Source: an uncultured Bacteroides sp. (GTDB taxonomy: Bacteria > Bacteroidota > Bacteroidia > Bacteroidales > Bacteroidaceae). Taken from it: a stretch of 15,297 nt of DNA. Below, piece after piece: positions 7,779 to 15,244 of this stretch. Under the pieces are notes generated by a model, which was not told the DNA's origin, ran no database searches, and saw only the letters and a list, made by a program, of their open reading frames with translations. The stretch is from assembly GCA_900556625.1 (NCBI GenBank), contig USPQ01000065.1:1-15297 (forward strand), read 5' to 3'. Every line of letters begins with the position of its first letter. Position 1 is the stretch's first letter. The position numbers and the translations under genes are program-made.

Positions 7779-9014
7779 TTACGCAAGGAAAGAAATCAGA
7801 ACACCGGCAGCTACGGCAGAACCAATTACTCCGGAAATGTTACTTGCCATACAATACTGCAATACATGATTTTTCGGGTCATATTTCAAAGCAATCTCGT
7901 TAGCAACACGGCTTGCCATAGGCACAGCACTTAATCCGGTAGCACCGATAAGCGGATTGATTTTCTTCTTGGAGAAGAGATTTACCAATTTCACAAACAG
8001 AATACCACCTGTAATAGAAAGGGCAAATGCCAAGAATCCGCCTATCACGATACCGATAGTCGTCCAGTTCAAGAAAGCTTCTGTCGTCATAGTAGCACCA
8101 ACGGACAATCCTAAGAAAATAGTAGCAGCATTCATAATGCTGTTAGAAGCTGCATCAAACAAACGGAAAGTATTTGTTCCGATCTCTTTCACCAGATTAC
8201 CGAACATCAACATACCAATCAAAGGTACTGCGCTAGGTACGAAAAGAGCGACAACAGTAGTCACTACAATCGGGAAGATAATCTTCAATACACGCAAATT
8301 TTTGATTTCTGTTTTTGACGGATACTTCTTTTCTTGTTCTTTCATGTTGATACTTAACTCTTTCTTTGAACAAAGCAGTTTCACTACCAGCGGAATAATC
8401 ACCGGAACTAACGCCATATACGAATAAGCGGCAATAGCAATCGGTCCCAGCAAATGCGGAGCCAACTTAATGGTTGTAAAAATGGCTGTCGGACCGTCCG
8501 CACCACCAATGATACCCAAAGAAGCTGCTTCTTTCGGAGTAAATCCCATCAAAATAGCCACCAGCAACACGGTAAAGATACCAAGTTGCGCAGCAGCACC
8601 AAATATGGAAAGACGTAAATTACGTAACATCGGTCCGAAATCTGTCAACGCACCGACACCCATAAAGATGATTGGAGGCAGGAAACCGGTTTTTATCAAC
8701 ATATAGTAAATGAAGTTCATTAATCCCAATTCGTGGGCAATGTCATGCAACGGCATTTCCCAGATATTTTTCAACACTCCGTTTACCATCACCATACCAT
8801 TCTCATCTGCCTGAATAACTCCCATATCTCCACCGGGAAAGTTGGCAAGCAACACCCCGAAAGCAATGGGAACAAGCAGCAACGGTTCGTACTGTTTCTT
8901 GATACCGAGATAGAGCAGAACAAACGCGATGGCATACATTATCAGGAACTGCGGTTCGGCAATGATATTGCTGAACGCAGTCATCTCGTATAAATTCTCA
9001 AATATCTCGTTCAT
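7779..9014 (-). CDS. oadB: Sodium-pumping decarboxylase beta subunit (OadB/MmdB family)
   Basis: Integral membrane subunit that decarboxylates carboxybiotin and couples this to sodium export. The 411-residue product is strongly hydrophobic with about nine or more membrane segments. Family landmarks are GGADGPTAIFTT (Asp173 in the re-entrant loop; the equivalent Asp203 of Klebsiella OadB is required for sodium transport) and, near the C-terminus, ASNISGVIGSA with Asn392 and Ser399. A large polar loop enriched in Lys and Glu lies near residues 215-235. The ATG shares one base with the alpha-subunit stop (TAATG), implying translational coupling. The beta family alone does not separate oxaloacetate, methylmalonyl-CoA and related decarboxylases; the neighbouring alpha subunit decides this. 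Confidence 0.93.
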   Translation of the reverse strand: MNEIFENLYEMTAFSNIIAEPQFLIMYAIAFVLLYLGIKKQYEPLLLVPIAFGVLLANFPGGDMGVIQADENGMVMVNGVLKNIWEMPLHDIAHELGLMNFIYYMLIKTGFLPPIIFMGVGALTDFGPMLRNLRLSIFGAAAQLGIFTVLLVAILMGFTPKEAASLGIIGGADGPTAIFTTIKLAPHLLGPIAIAAYSYMALVPVIIPLVVKLLCSKKELSINMKEQEKKYPSKTEIKNLRVLKIIFPIVVTTVVALFVPSAVPLIGMLMFGNLVKEIGTNTFRLFDAASNSIMNAATIFLGLSVGATMTTEAFLNWTTIGIVIGGFLAFALSITGGILFVKLVNLFSKKKINPLIGATGLSAVPMASRVANEIALKYDPKNHVLQYCMASNISGVIGSAVAAGVLISFLA

Positions 9015-10846
9015 TATCCTATCTTCATTAATACATCATCTTCTGAAACAGCATCTCCCGGAGTAACACAAATGGCAGTAACCGTACCGCCAAACTCTGC
9101 ACGAATGGCATTGTAAGTCTTCATGGCTTCCACATAACAAATGACATCACCTTCTTTCACCGTGTCGCCTACTTGCAAAGCAGTCTCCTGCGCGTTCTTC
9201 ACCAAGAAAAATTTGCCTTCTAGCGGTGAAAGCACTTCCTTGCCCTCTCCAGCCGGAGCAGCGGTAGCGGCTGATGCAACAGGAAGTTCGGTATCACCAT
9301 AAGCCACTGTCACACGATAGGCCTGTCCGTCAACTTGCACAGTCAGTGTCTTCGGTTTTGCATCTTCCTCCGGAGATTTATCTTTTTCTGCACGACGCTT
9401 AGCAACATCTTCCAAGAAGTCTTCTTTTGCTTTTCCACTCTTGTAAGCCTCATACTGAGCCGGATGCATGGCATATTCGAAGAGCTCTTCGTCATCCTGG
9501 CCTACGTCCCATTTATTCTCCTTCATCAACTTACGGTATTTGTCGAGACTGTCCGGATAGTTATCCTGCGGATTCCCTTCAAAGAATTTACGGCCTTCAC
9601 GCTCCGCCTTTTCAATAATTTCAGGAGCGAGTTTACCCGGCAAACGTCCGGCTTTACCCAAAATCATATCCCAAATATCGTCGGCAATCATTCCCCAGCG
9701 CTCTTTGCCTTTCTCCATCGCCATCACGTTCATCATGGCCAGATTCTTCACATATTGACTGAATGGTGTAACCAACGGAGGATAACCGACACGAGGCCAT
9801 ACGTAAGCCACTTCATCAAACAACTTAATAAGAAGCTGATCCTGTGTCATAAACGGCAAATTACGTTTTGCCTTGTATTTATTGATAGATTCAAGATTGG
9901 ATTCAAGGTCAGCCATCAAACTCCCCATCATACCGCCCGGCAATCCGGGAGCAATCAATAAAGAGTTCATCAGACGGTTTTTCGGGCTGATGTACAATCC
10001 GAGAAAATCGTCCATAAATTCCTGAATTAATGCACGCACCTTCATATAAGCTTCCATATTGATTTCAGGAACCTGATATCCGGCGTCTTTCAACATAGCC
10101 TGTACACTCAGCAAATCAGCATGACCTGTACCCCATGACAATGGTTCCATACCTACGTCGATATAATCACATCCTGCCTCGCATACTTCAAGAATACTTG
10201 CCATATTAAATCCGGGACCGGCATGACTGTGATATTGCACAGGAATATCGGGATGAGCAGCCTTGATATTCGCTACAATTTTACCCAAAGAAACAGGGCG
10301 TCCAATACCTGCCATATCTTTGATGCAGATTTCATCGGCTCCCAGTTTGATAAGCTCCAACGCCATATTGGTGTAGTACTCCACAGTATGAATAGGCGAA
10401 TGAGTGATACAAAGCGAACATTGCGAAATCATCCCAGCTTCCTTTGCATACGTAATGGAAGGGGCAATATTGCGGACATCATTCAATCCGCAGAATGTAC
10501 GGGTAATATCTGTGCCTTGTGCTTTCTTTACTTTATAGAACAGTTTGCGGACATCTGCCGGAACAGGACTCATACGGAGTCCGTTCAGCGCACGGTCGAG
10601 CATATGAGTTTGAATACCGGCTTCGTGGAACGGCTTAGTCCATTCCCGTACAGCCTTATTCGGATTCTCACCAAACAATAAATTCACCTGTTCAAAACCT
10701 CCGCCATTGGTTTCTACGCGGGCAAAACAGCCCATATCAACAATAGCAGGAGCTACCTTTACGAGTTGATCTACACGAGGTACATATTTTCCGGCAGATT
10801 GCCACATATCTCGGAAAACCAAACTAAACTTTACTTCTCTTTTCAT
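9014..10846 (-). CDS. oadA: Biotin-dependent decarboxylase alpha subunit: carboxyltransferase fused to biotin carrier domain (OadA-like, divergent)
   Basis: Transfers the carboxyl group from a carboxylic-acid substrate to its own biotin, which then visits the beta subunit. The ATG at 10846 is preferred over the in-frame TTG at 10855 because GAAAGA precedes it; this gives 610 residues. The order is an HMGL-like TIM barrel (about 1-280), the conserved PYC/OadA domain (about 280-460), a charged linker and a C-terminal biotinyl domain with biotin acceptor Lys576 in VEAMKTYN. Metal ligands of the fold are kept: Asp13 (FRDMWQS), Lys176 (CIKDMAG, the carbamylated lysine) and His206/His208 (HSHA). 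LVTPFSQ is also present. However, consensus DAHQS is DMWQS, WGGATFD is NGGGFEQ, and MLLRGQN is MLDRALN. The substrate may therefore not be oxaloacetate. It lies 29 bases after the gamma gene. Confidence 0.87.
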   Translation of the reverse strand: MKREVKFSLVFRDMWQSAGKYVPRVDQLVKVAPAIVDMGCFARVETNGGGFEQVNLLFGENPNKAVREWTKPFHEAGIQTHMLDRALNGLRMSPVPADVRKLFYKVKKAQGTDITRTFCGLNDVRNIAPSITYAKEAGMISQCSLCITHSPIHTVEYYTNMALELIKLGADEICIKDMAGIGRPVSLGKIVANIKAAHPDIPVQYHSHAGPGFNMASILEVCEAGCDYIDVGMEPLSWGTGHADLLSVQAMLKDAGYQVPEINMEAYMKVRALIQEFMDDFLGLYISPKNRLMNSLLIAPGLPGGMMGSLMADLESNLESINKYKAKRNLPFMTQDQLLIKLFDEVAYVWPRVGYPPLVTPFSQYVKNLAMMNVMAMEKGKERWGMIADDIWDMILGKAGRLPGKLAPEIIEKAEREGRKFFEGNPQDNYPDSLDKYRKLMKENKWDVGQDDEELFEYAMHPAQYEAYKSGKAKEDFLEDVAKRRAEKDKSPEEDAKPKTLTVQVDGQAYRVTVAYGDTELPVASAATAAPAGEGKEVLSPLEGKFFLVKNAQETALQVGDTVKEGDVICYVEAMKTYNAIRAEFGGTVTAICVTPGDAVSEDDVLMKIG

Positions 10847-10875
10847 GTCTTTCAATGATATAACTTTTTATAGAT

Positions 10876-11136
10876 TTATAATTTTTCCACTTTAGTGACT
10901 TTTCCCTTACCTAATGTCACCACATTCACAGCAGCACTGATAGCGGCCAGAATATTTCCCGGAATAGGTGCAGGACCTTTCTGTGTTTCCTTCTTCGCAG
11001 GAAGCACTTCTTCAGGAGCATATTTGTTGACCAGAGTAATTAAAAATTTGCCTAAATAAATCACAATCAGCAGAATAACAAATACTGTAGCCATTCCGAC
11101 TACCATCAGCAGGATCGCTGTTTCAATATTTTCCAT
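10876..11136 (-). CDS. oadG: Sodium-pumping decarboxylase gamma/delta subunit (OadG/MmdD family)
   Basis: Small membrane anchor that assembles the alpha and beta subunits. The 86-residue product has one N-terminal transmembrane helix (about 7-32, LLMVVGMATVFVILLIVIY), a short linker rich in Pro, Lys and Glu, and a C-terminal segment ILAAISAAVNVVTLG that matches the AAI-AAAV motif of the family. It contains no histidine, so the His-rich zinc site described at the C-terminus of Klebsiella OadG is absent; this resembles the shorter MmdD-like forms. It is the first gene of the three-gene operon. I found no full TAnnTTTG match in the region upstream. Confidence 0.88.
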   Translation of the reverse strand: MENIETAILLMVVGMATVFVILLIVIYLGKFLITLVNKYAPEEVLPAKKETQKGPAPIPGNILAAISAAVNVVTLGKGKVTKVEKL

Positions 11137-11266
11137 ATAATTAAATTATTAGTTATTTCAGTCGTTTATTCAAAAAGCGTTCGAAAATACCAAATATTTA
11201 TTATAAAATTAATTAAGGGAGGGATAATAAAGTATAAAACCATAAAGTTTCTTGCTCGCAGACATA

Positions 11267-11308
11267 TAAAACAAATGTGAAAGAAAGCTCAAAGGAACGT
11301 TCTTTCAC
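11267..11308 (-). terminator. Intrinsic terminator of the release factor 3 operon
   Basis: On the minus strand GTGAAAGAA and TTCTTTCAC (11277-11308) form a 9-bp perfect stem with a 14-base loop, followed by ATTTGTTTT. It lies about 33 bases past the prfC stop. Confidence 0.75.
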
Positions 11309-11324
11309 ACTCTCCAAAATTTCC

Positions 11325-11343
11325 AAAGTATAGAATATACTTT
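11325..11343. repeat. 8-bp inverted repeat overlapping the prfC stop codon
   Basis: AAAGTATA, GAA, TATACTTT forms a perfect but A/T-rich hairpin that includes bases of the prfC stop codon (11342-11344). Together with the 11277-11308 hairpin it gives two tandem hairpins at the operon end, which may protect the 3' end of the mRNA. It has no U-tract of its own. Confidence 0.5.
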
Positions 11344-12916
11344 AAAATTCGCTTGTAAAATGGAATTTAATATGTTTGAAATCCATTTGAGCCATCTGAA
11401 GTACATAACCGGAATCTGCCAGGAATACATCACGTCCTTCCCTATCCTTTGCCATATACTGATATTTGCGTTTCTTGAAAGCTTCCAATTCTGCCGGGTC
11501 ATCACTTTCTACCCAACAAGCCTTATAAAGACTCACCGGCTCCCATCGGCAAGACGCGTTGTACTCATTCAACAGACGATATTGGATAACCTCAAACTGC
11601 AACTGCCCCACCGTACCGATAATTTTACGACCGTTGAATTGATTGACAAACAACTGAGCCACACCTTCGTCCATCAACTGATCAATTCCTTTAGCCAGTT
11701 GCTTCTGCTTCATCGGATCGGCATTCTCAATATACTTGAACATTTCCGGCGAGAAACTCGGCAAGCCGCGGAAATGAAGCATTTCACCTTCCGTCAGCGT
11801 ATCGCCAATCTTGAAAGTACCATTATCCGGCAAACCGATAATATCTCCGGCGTATGCCTCGTCAATCGTTGTCTTACGCTGTGCCATAAACTGGGTAGGC
11901 GATGAAAAACGCATTGTTTTTCCATGACGTACATGCTGATAAGGAGCATTTCGTACAAATTTTCCGGAACAGATCTTACAAAATGCAACACAAGAACGGT
12001 GATTCGGGTCGATATTAGCGGTAATCTTAAAGATAAATCCGGTGAATTTAGGTTCTTCCGGTTTCACTTCTCTTTCTTCAGCCTGCACAGGACGAGGACT
12101 CGGAGCTATTTCCACGAAACAGTTCAGCAACTCCTGAACACCGAAGTTATTCAAAGCCGATCCAAAGAATACCGGTGCACAGTCACCCGCTAAATAAGAT
12201 TCAACATCAAACTCCGGATAAACCCCTTCAATCAGTTCCAGATCACCACGCAGCTTATCCGCCAGCGTTTTGCCAATCTGCTTATCCAACTCTTCCGTAT
12301 GAATATCAACGGCAACCTTTTCCGTCACCATCTGTTTAGACGGCTGATACAAATCCAGTTTCTGTTCATAAATATTATATACCCCCTTAAAACGAGGTCC
12401 CTGTTCAATCGGCCATGACAAGGGACGAACCTGAATCATCAACTCCTCTTCCAATTCATCCAGCAAATCGAACGGGTCTTTTCCCTCACGGTCCATCTTA
12501 TTAACAAAAATAATTACCGGAGTCTTTCGCATACGGCAAACTTCCATCAACTTGCGCGTCTGTGTTTCCACACCTTTTGCACCGTCCACTACAATAATCA
12601 CACTATCCACTGCAGTCAACGTACGGTATGTATCTTCGGCAAAATCCTGGTGTCCGGGAGTATCGAGGATATTAATCTTGTAGTCCCGATAATCAAACTC
12701 CATCACGGAAGTCGTCACCGAAATACCACGTTGCTTCTCAATCTCCATCCAGTCGGACGTAGCCGTTTTCTTAATCTTATTACTCTTTACCGCACCCGCT
12801 ACCTGAATCTGTCCTCCAAAAAGCAATAATTTCTCCGTCAAAGATGTCTTACCCGCATCCGGATGCGCAATAATGGCGAACGTTCGCCGTCTCAAAATTT
12901 CTGTATTATCTGCCAT
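11342..12916 (-). CDS. prfC: Peptide chain release factor 3 (RF3 GTPase)
   Basis: Translational GTPase that recycles class I release factors (RF1/RF2) from the ribosome after termination. The 524-residue length matches the family (E. coli RF3 is about 529). GTPase motifs are all present: G1 AHPDAGKT (17-24), G2 RGISVTTS (63-70), G3 DTPGH (85-89) and G4 NKMD (139-142). GAVKSNKIKKTATSDW (41-56) after G1 is typical of RF3 and separates it from EF-G. The C-terminal region has the RF3-type GQLQFEVIQYRL segment. It starts 2 bases after the rfbD stop, so it is the last gene of a four-gene operon, and hairpins follow the stop codon. Confidence 0.96.
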   Translation of the reverse strand: MADNTEILRRRTFAIIAHPDAGKTSLTEKLLLFGGQIQVAGAVKSNKIKKTATSDWMEIEKQRGISVTTSVMEFDYRDYKINILDTPGHQDFAEDTYRTLTAVDSVIIVVDGAKGVETQTRKLMEVCRMRKTPVIIFVNKMDREGKDPFDLLDELEEELMIQVRPLSWPIEQGPRFKGVYNIYEQKLDLYQPSKQMVTEKVAVDIHTEELDKQIGKTLADKLRGDLELIEGVYPEFDVESYLAGDCAPVFFGSALNNFGVQELLNCFVEIAPSPRPVQAEEREVKPEEPKFTGFIFKITANIDPNHRSCVAFCKICSGKFVRNAPYQHVRHGKTMRFSSPTQFMAQRKTTIDEAYAGDIIGLPDNGTFKIGDTLTEGEMLHFRGLPSFSPEMFKYIENADPMKQKQLAKGIDQLMDEGVAQLFVNQFNGRKIIGTVGQLQFEVIQYRLLNEYNASCRWEPVSLYKACWVESDDPAELEAFKKRKYQYMAKDREGRDVFLADSGYVLQMAQMDFKHIKFHFTSEF

Positions 12917-12918
12917 AT

Positions 12919-13779
12919 TTATTCATCATTCTTCATTTTACCAATGCATCGTTCAAGACTCTCTTCCCAATGAGGAATCTCGATGCCAAACGTTGTTTTT
13001 ATCTTTGTCTTGTCCAATACGGAATAAGCGGGACGGTTTGCCTTTGCCGGATATTCCGCAGTGTGCAAAGGTTTCACTTTACAAGAAGTTATTCCCGCCA
13101 AACGATGAATAGCTACCGTAAAGTCATACCAGGAACATACGCCTTCATTGCTGAAATGATAAATACCACGAACTATCCCCTTATTGATAATTGTGTAAAT
13201 AGCCCGCGCCAGATCATTGGCATAAGTAGGAGTTCCTATCTGGTCAAAAACAACTCCCAAACCATCCCGTTCCTTTCCGAGACGAATCATCGTTTTCACG
13301 AAATTATTTCCATAAATGGAATAAAGCCATGCGGTACGGATAACTACCGCTTTCTCACAATGGTCCATCACTTCCTGTTCACCTTCCAGCTTGGTAGAAC
13401 CGTAAATTGAGTCCGGACAAGGCTTGCATTCTTCCGCATAAGGAGTATGAGCAGTCCCATCAAAGACATAGTCCGTAGACACTTGAATCATAGCAGCATT
13501 ATTGGCTTGCGCGGCACGTGCCAGAATGCCCGGAGCTACACTATTAAGTTTATGAGCCAATTCCCGGTTATCTTCCGCCTTGTCTACTGCCGTATAAGCT
13601 GCACAATTTACAATCACATCAATCTGTTTTTCAGAAATATATGACCAAACGGCTTCTTTATCACATATATCAAGTTCCTGAACATCCGTAAAATAATACA
13701 AATGTTGCGGGTTCTCTTTCGCAAGTACCTGCATCTCATTGCCAAGCTGACCGTTGGCACCCGTTACTAAAATTCTCAT
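12919..13779 (-). CDS. rfbD: dTDP-4-dehydrorhamnose reductase
   Basis: Reduces dTDP-4-dehydro-L-rhamnose to dTDP-L-rhamnose, the last step in making the rhamnose donor for surface polysaccharides; cytoplasmic. The 286-residue product is a short-chain-dehydrogenase-like Rossmann protein. It has the nucleotide-binding motif GANGQLG (7-13), NCAAYTAVDKAE (58-69), STDYVFDG (101-108) and the catalytic YGSTK (Tyr126, Lys130). The rfbA, rfbB and rfbC genes usually found next to it are absent from the window, so this copy is encoded apart from a polysaccharide cluster. Its start abuts the upstream stop with no spacer, and prfC begins 2 bases after its own stop. The close relative GDP/TDP-sugar epimerases are less likely given the length and motifs. 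Confidence 0.92.
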   Translation of the reverse strand: MRILVTGANGQLGNEMQVLAKENPQHLYYFTDVQELDICDKEAVWSYISEKQIDVIVNCAAYTAVDKAEDNRELAHKLNSVAPGILARAAQANNAAMIQVSTDYVFDGTAHTPYAEECKPCPDSIYGSTKLEGEQEVMDHCEKAVVIRTAWLYSIYGNNFVKTMIRLGKERDGLGVVFDQIGTPTYANDLARAIYTIINKGIVRGIYHFSNEGVCSWYDFTVAIHRLAGITSCKVKPLHTAEYPAKANRPAYSVLDKTKIKTTFGIEIPHWEESLERCIGKMKNDE

Positions 13780-14325
13780 TTATTCGTCCAATTTTAATTC
13801 ACCTTTGCGGTCTTTATCATAATAGTTCGCCAACATAGACAAGAAACTAGTAATAGCTTCCACTGCTTTTGCAGTGCCTTCGCTAATCGTTTTTTTCTGA
13901 AGACGAAGCAAAAACACACCATACAATGCCTCAAAGCAAGTTTCCAATTCGGGCTCTTCTTTCTTACCGTTCTTATTTCGCAATTCTACGATAAATGGTA
14001 ATGCCTTAAAATATGCGGCACTATAAAAAGGAAATTTAGGAGAAGAAGTCAATGCATTATGCAATTCAGTCAAATTGATAATTACATTTTTATTAATCTG
14101 CAGATGTCCTTTTTCACGAACACCTTCTTCACCCATCATCGTTATCAGATTTCCATACCACTCTCTCATGGCAGGCCGTTGGTCTTCCGGATAGCGGGCA
14201 ATCACATTCGCTTCGATTTCCTCCGGTTCACAATGATTGGCGCGGACCAGATCTTCCTCCTGCCACATATATATAAGGTATTCGGCAATATTCTTTTCTT
14301 TCAGTTGTTGTGCTATCTGATTCAT
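13780..14325 (-). CDS. Conserved Bacteroidota protein, probably DUF4924 family
   Basis: Function unknown. The 181-residue product (MNQIAQQLKEKNIAEYLIYM) is mostly helical, soluble-looking and charged, with no signal peptide, no membrane segment and no recognisable catalytic motif. Features seen are a YLIYMWQEEDLVRA segment near the N-terminus, RYPEDQRPAMREWYGNLI in the first third and a strongly charged KNGKKEEPELE stretch before the C-terminal helix. I recall this N-terminal pattern from DUF4924, a family largely limited to Bacteroidota, but this was not checked by a search. It starts 10 bases after the LysE-family stop, and its own stop touches the rfbD start, so it is co-transcribed with both. 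Confidence 0.75.
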   Translation of the reverse strand: MNQIAQQLKEKNIAEYLIYMWQEEDLVRANHCEPEEIEANVIARYPEDQRPAMREWYGNLITMMGEEGVREKGHLQINKNVIINLTELHNALTSSPKFPFYSAAYFKALPFIVELRNKNGKKEEPELETCFEALYGVFLLRLQKKTISEGTAKAVEAITSFLSMLANYYDKDRKGELKLDE

Positions 14326-14335
14326 AAGCTATTTC

Positions 14336-14989
14336 TTAATAAAGTGACTCTCCCAGCAATGTATAAACCAGTCCGGCTACAGACACCAGCATCACAATAC
14401 TGCCAATAACCCGGTTTAGTATCCAGATACCGCGCAAATTGAATTTTGTACGTACCTTATTCACAAAATAAGTGATTCCGAGCCACCACGTCAAAGCCCC
14501 CATAGCTATGGCAAAATATCCCGTAATTTCTTCAAACACCAATACACCCGGCTGCACAAATGCAAAACGGGCAAAAAGTCCGATAAACAGGAATATAATT
14601 AATGGGTTGGAAAGTGTTACAAAAAAAGCGGTAATGAAATTATGAAAATAGGAACCTTTATTCGACGAAGCCGGACGAATGGATTGTACCGGATTACTCC
14701 GAAAGGTATATATACCAAAAAGGAGTAGCATAATACTCCCCAACAGCTGCAAATAGAAAATATTCTTATTGATATAATCAAATACAAAACTCATGCCATA
14801 ACCGGTAAGCAAAGCGTATGCTATATCACTCAAGGAAGCTCCCAGCCCTGTTACAAAGCCATACCAGCGTCCCTTATTCAAGGTCCTTTGAATACACAGC
14901 ACGCCCACCGGACCGAGAGGTGCGGACACAACAACGCCAATAATAAAGCCTTTAACTATTATATCGAATATTGTCTCTATCTGAATCAT
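14336..14989 (-). CDS. LysE-family amino acid/metabolite exporter
   Basis: Predicted inner-membrane exporter of the LysE/RhtB superfamily, whose members export amino acids such as lysine, homoserine or threonine. The substrate here is unknown. From the ATG at 14989 the product has 217 residues, the usual family size, with about six hydrophobic segments. The signature APLGPVGVLCIQRTLNKGRWYG at the end of the first helix, followed by GLGASLSD, is characteristic. An in-frame GTG at 15046 would add 19 polar residues with two cysteines before the first membrane helix and is not typical, so the ATG is preferred. It is the first gene of the operon with the DUF4924-like gene, rfbD and prfC. Confidence 0.88.
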   Translation of the reverse strand: MIQIETIFDIIVKGFIIGVVVSAPLGPVGVLCIQRTLNKGRWYGFVTGLGASLSDIAYALLTGYGMSFVFDYINKNIFYLQLLGSIMLLLFGIYTFRSNPVQSIRPASSNKGSYFHNFITAFFVTLSNPLIIFLFIGLFARFAFVQPGVLVFEEITGYFAIAMGALTWWLGITYFVNKVRTKFNLRGIWILNRVIGSIVMLVSVAGLVYTLLGESLY

Positions 14990-15054
14990 GTCGCAAATAT
15001 CGCACTTTTTTATGATATGGAGATAGGATATTAACGTTTTTTCCACACAAGAAT

Positions 15055-15062
15055 CAAGAATA
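15055..15062 (-). promoter_or_regulatory. Possible promoter -7 box of the LysE-to-prfC operon
   Basis: On the minus strand TATTCTTG resembles TAnnTTTG with one mismatch. The -33 region carries only a T-run. Transcription would begin near 15048, leaving a leader of about 58 bases to the ATG at 14989, which also disfavours the GTG start at 15046. Confidence 0.3.
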
Positions 15063-15134
15063 TACTAACAACAAGTAAAACTGCATATCGGAAATATACA
15101 TATTAAATATACGATTGGAATTTATTCTTCTTTT

Positions 15135-15167
15135 TTTTCCTACCACCGATGAAATTAATTATCTTTG
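15135..15167 (+). promoter_or_regulatory. Promoter of the right-edge gene (purL), Bacteroides type
   Basis: TATCTTTG at 15160-15167 is an exact TAnnTTTG match, and a T-run (15131-15138) lies about 21 bases upstream in the -33 position. The expected start near 15174 gives a leader of about 70 bases. That leader contains a 6-bp hairpin, AGAAGA GTT TCTTCT (15179-15193), with no known riboswitch motif that I can recognise. Confidence 0.65.
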
Positions 15168-15244
15168 TGGCGCAAAAGAGAAGAGTTTCTTCTACAGAGA
15201 CTTCAATTATAAAATGGCAAATCATAAAATCATATATATAAGAC

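Noticed and set aside
7768..7781. 14-bp palindrome TAATTACGTAATTA at the end of the beta-subunit gene
   Set aside because: It is A/T-rich, overlaps the stop codon and lies next to a stronger bidirectional terminator; chance is sufficient.
9335..9961. Plus-strand open frame of 208 codons opposite the alpha-subunit gene
   Set aside because: It is an antisense shadow of the biotin-dependent decarboxylase, with a composition rich in Phe, His and Arg and no family resemblance.
10847..10855. TTG start at 10855 for the alpha subunit
   Set aside because: The ATG three codons downstream has a purine-rich GAAAGA before it, and the family begins close to the FRD metal motif.
11360..11905. Plus-strand open frame of 181 codons opposite prfC
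   Set aside because: It lies wholly antisense to RF3, whose GTPase motifs fix the real strand; no promoter precedes it.
14990..15046. GTG start at 15046 for the LysE-family gene
   Set aside because: It adds a polar, cysteine-containing extension that is atypical of the family, and it would leave almost no leader after the possible promoter at 15055-15062.
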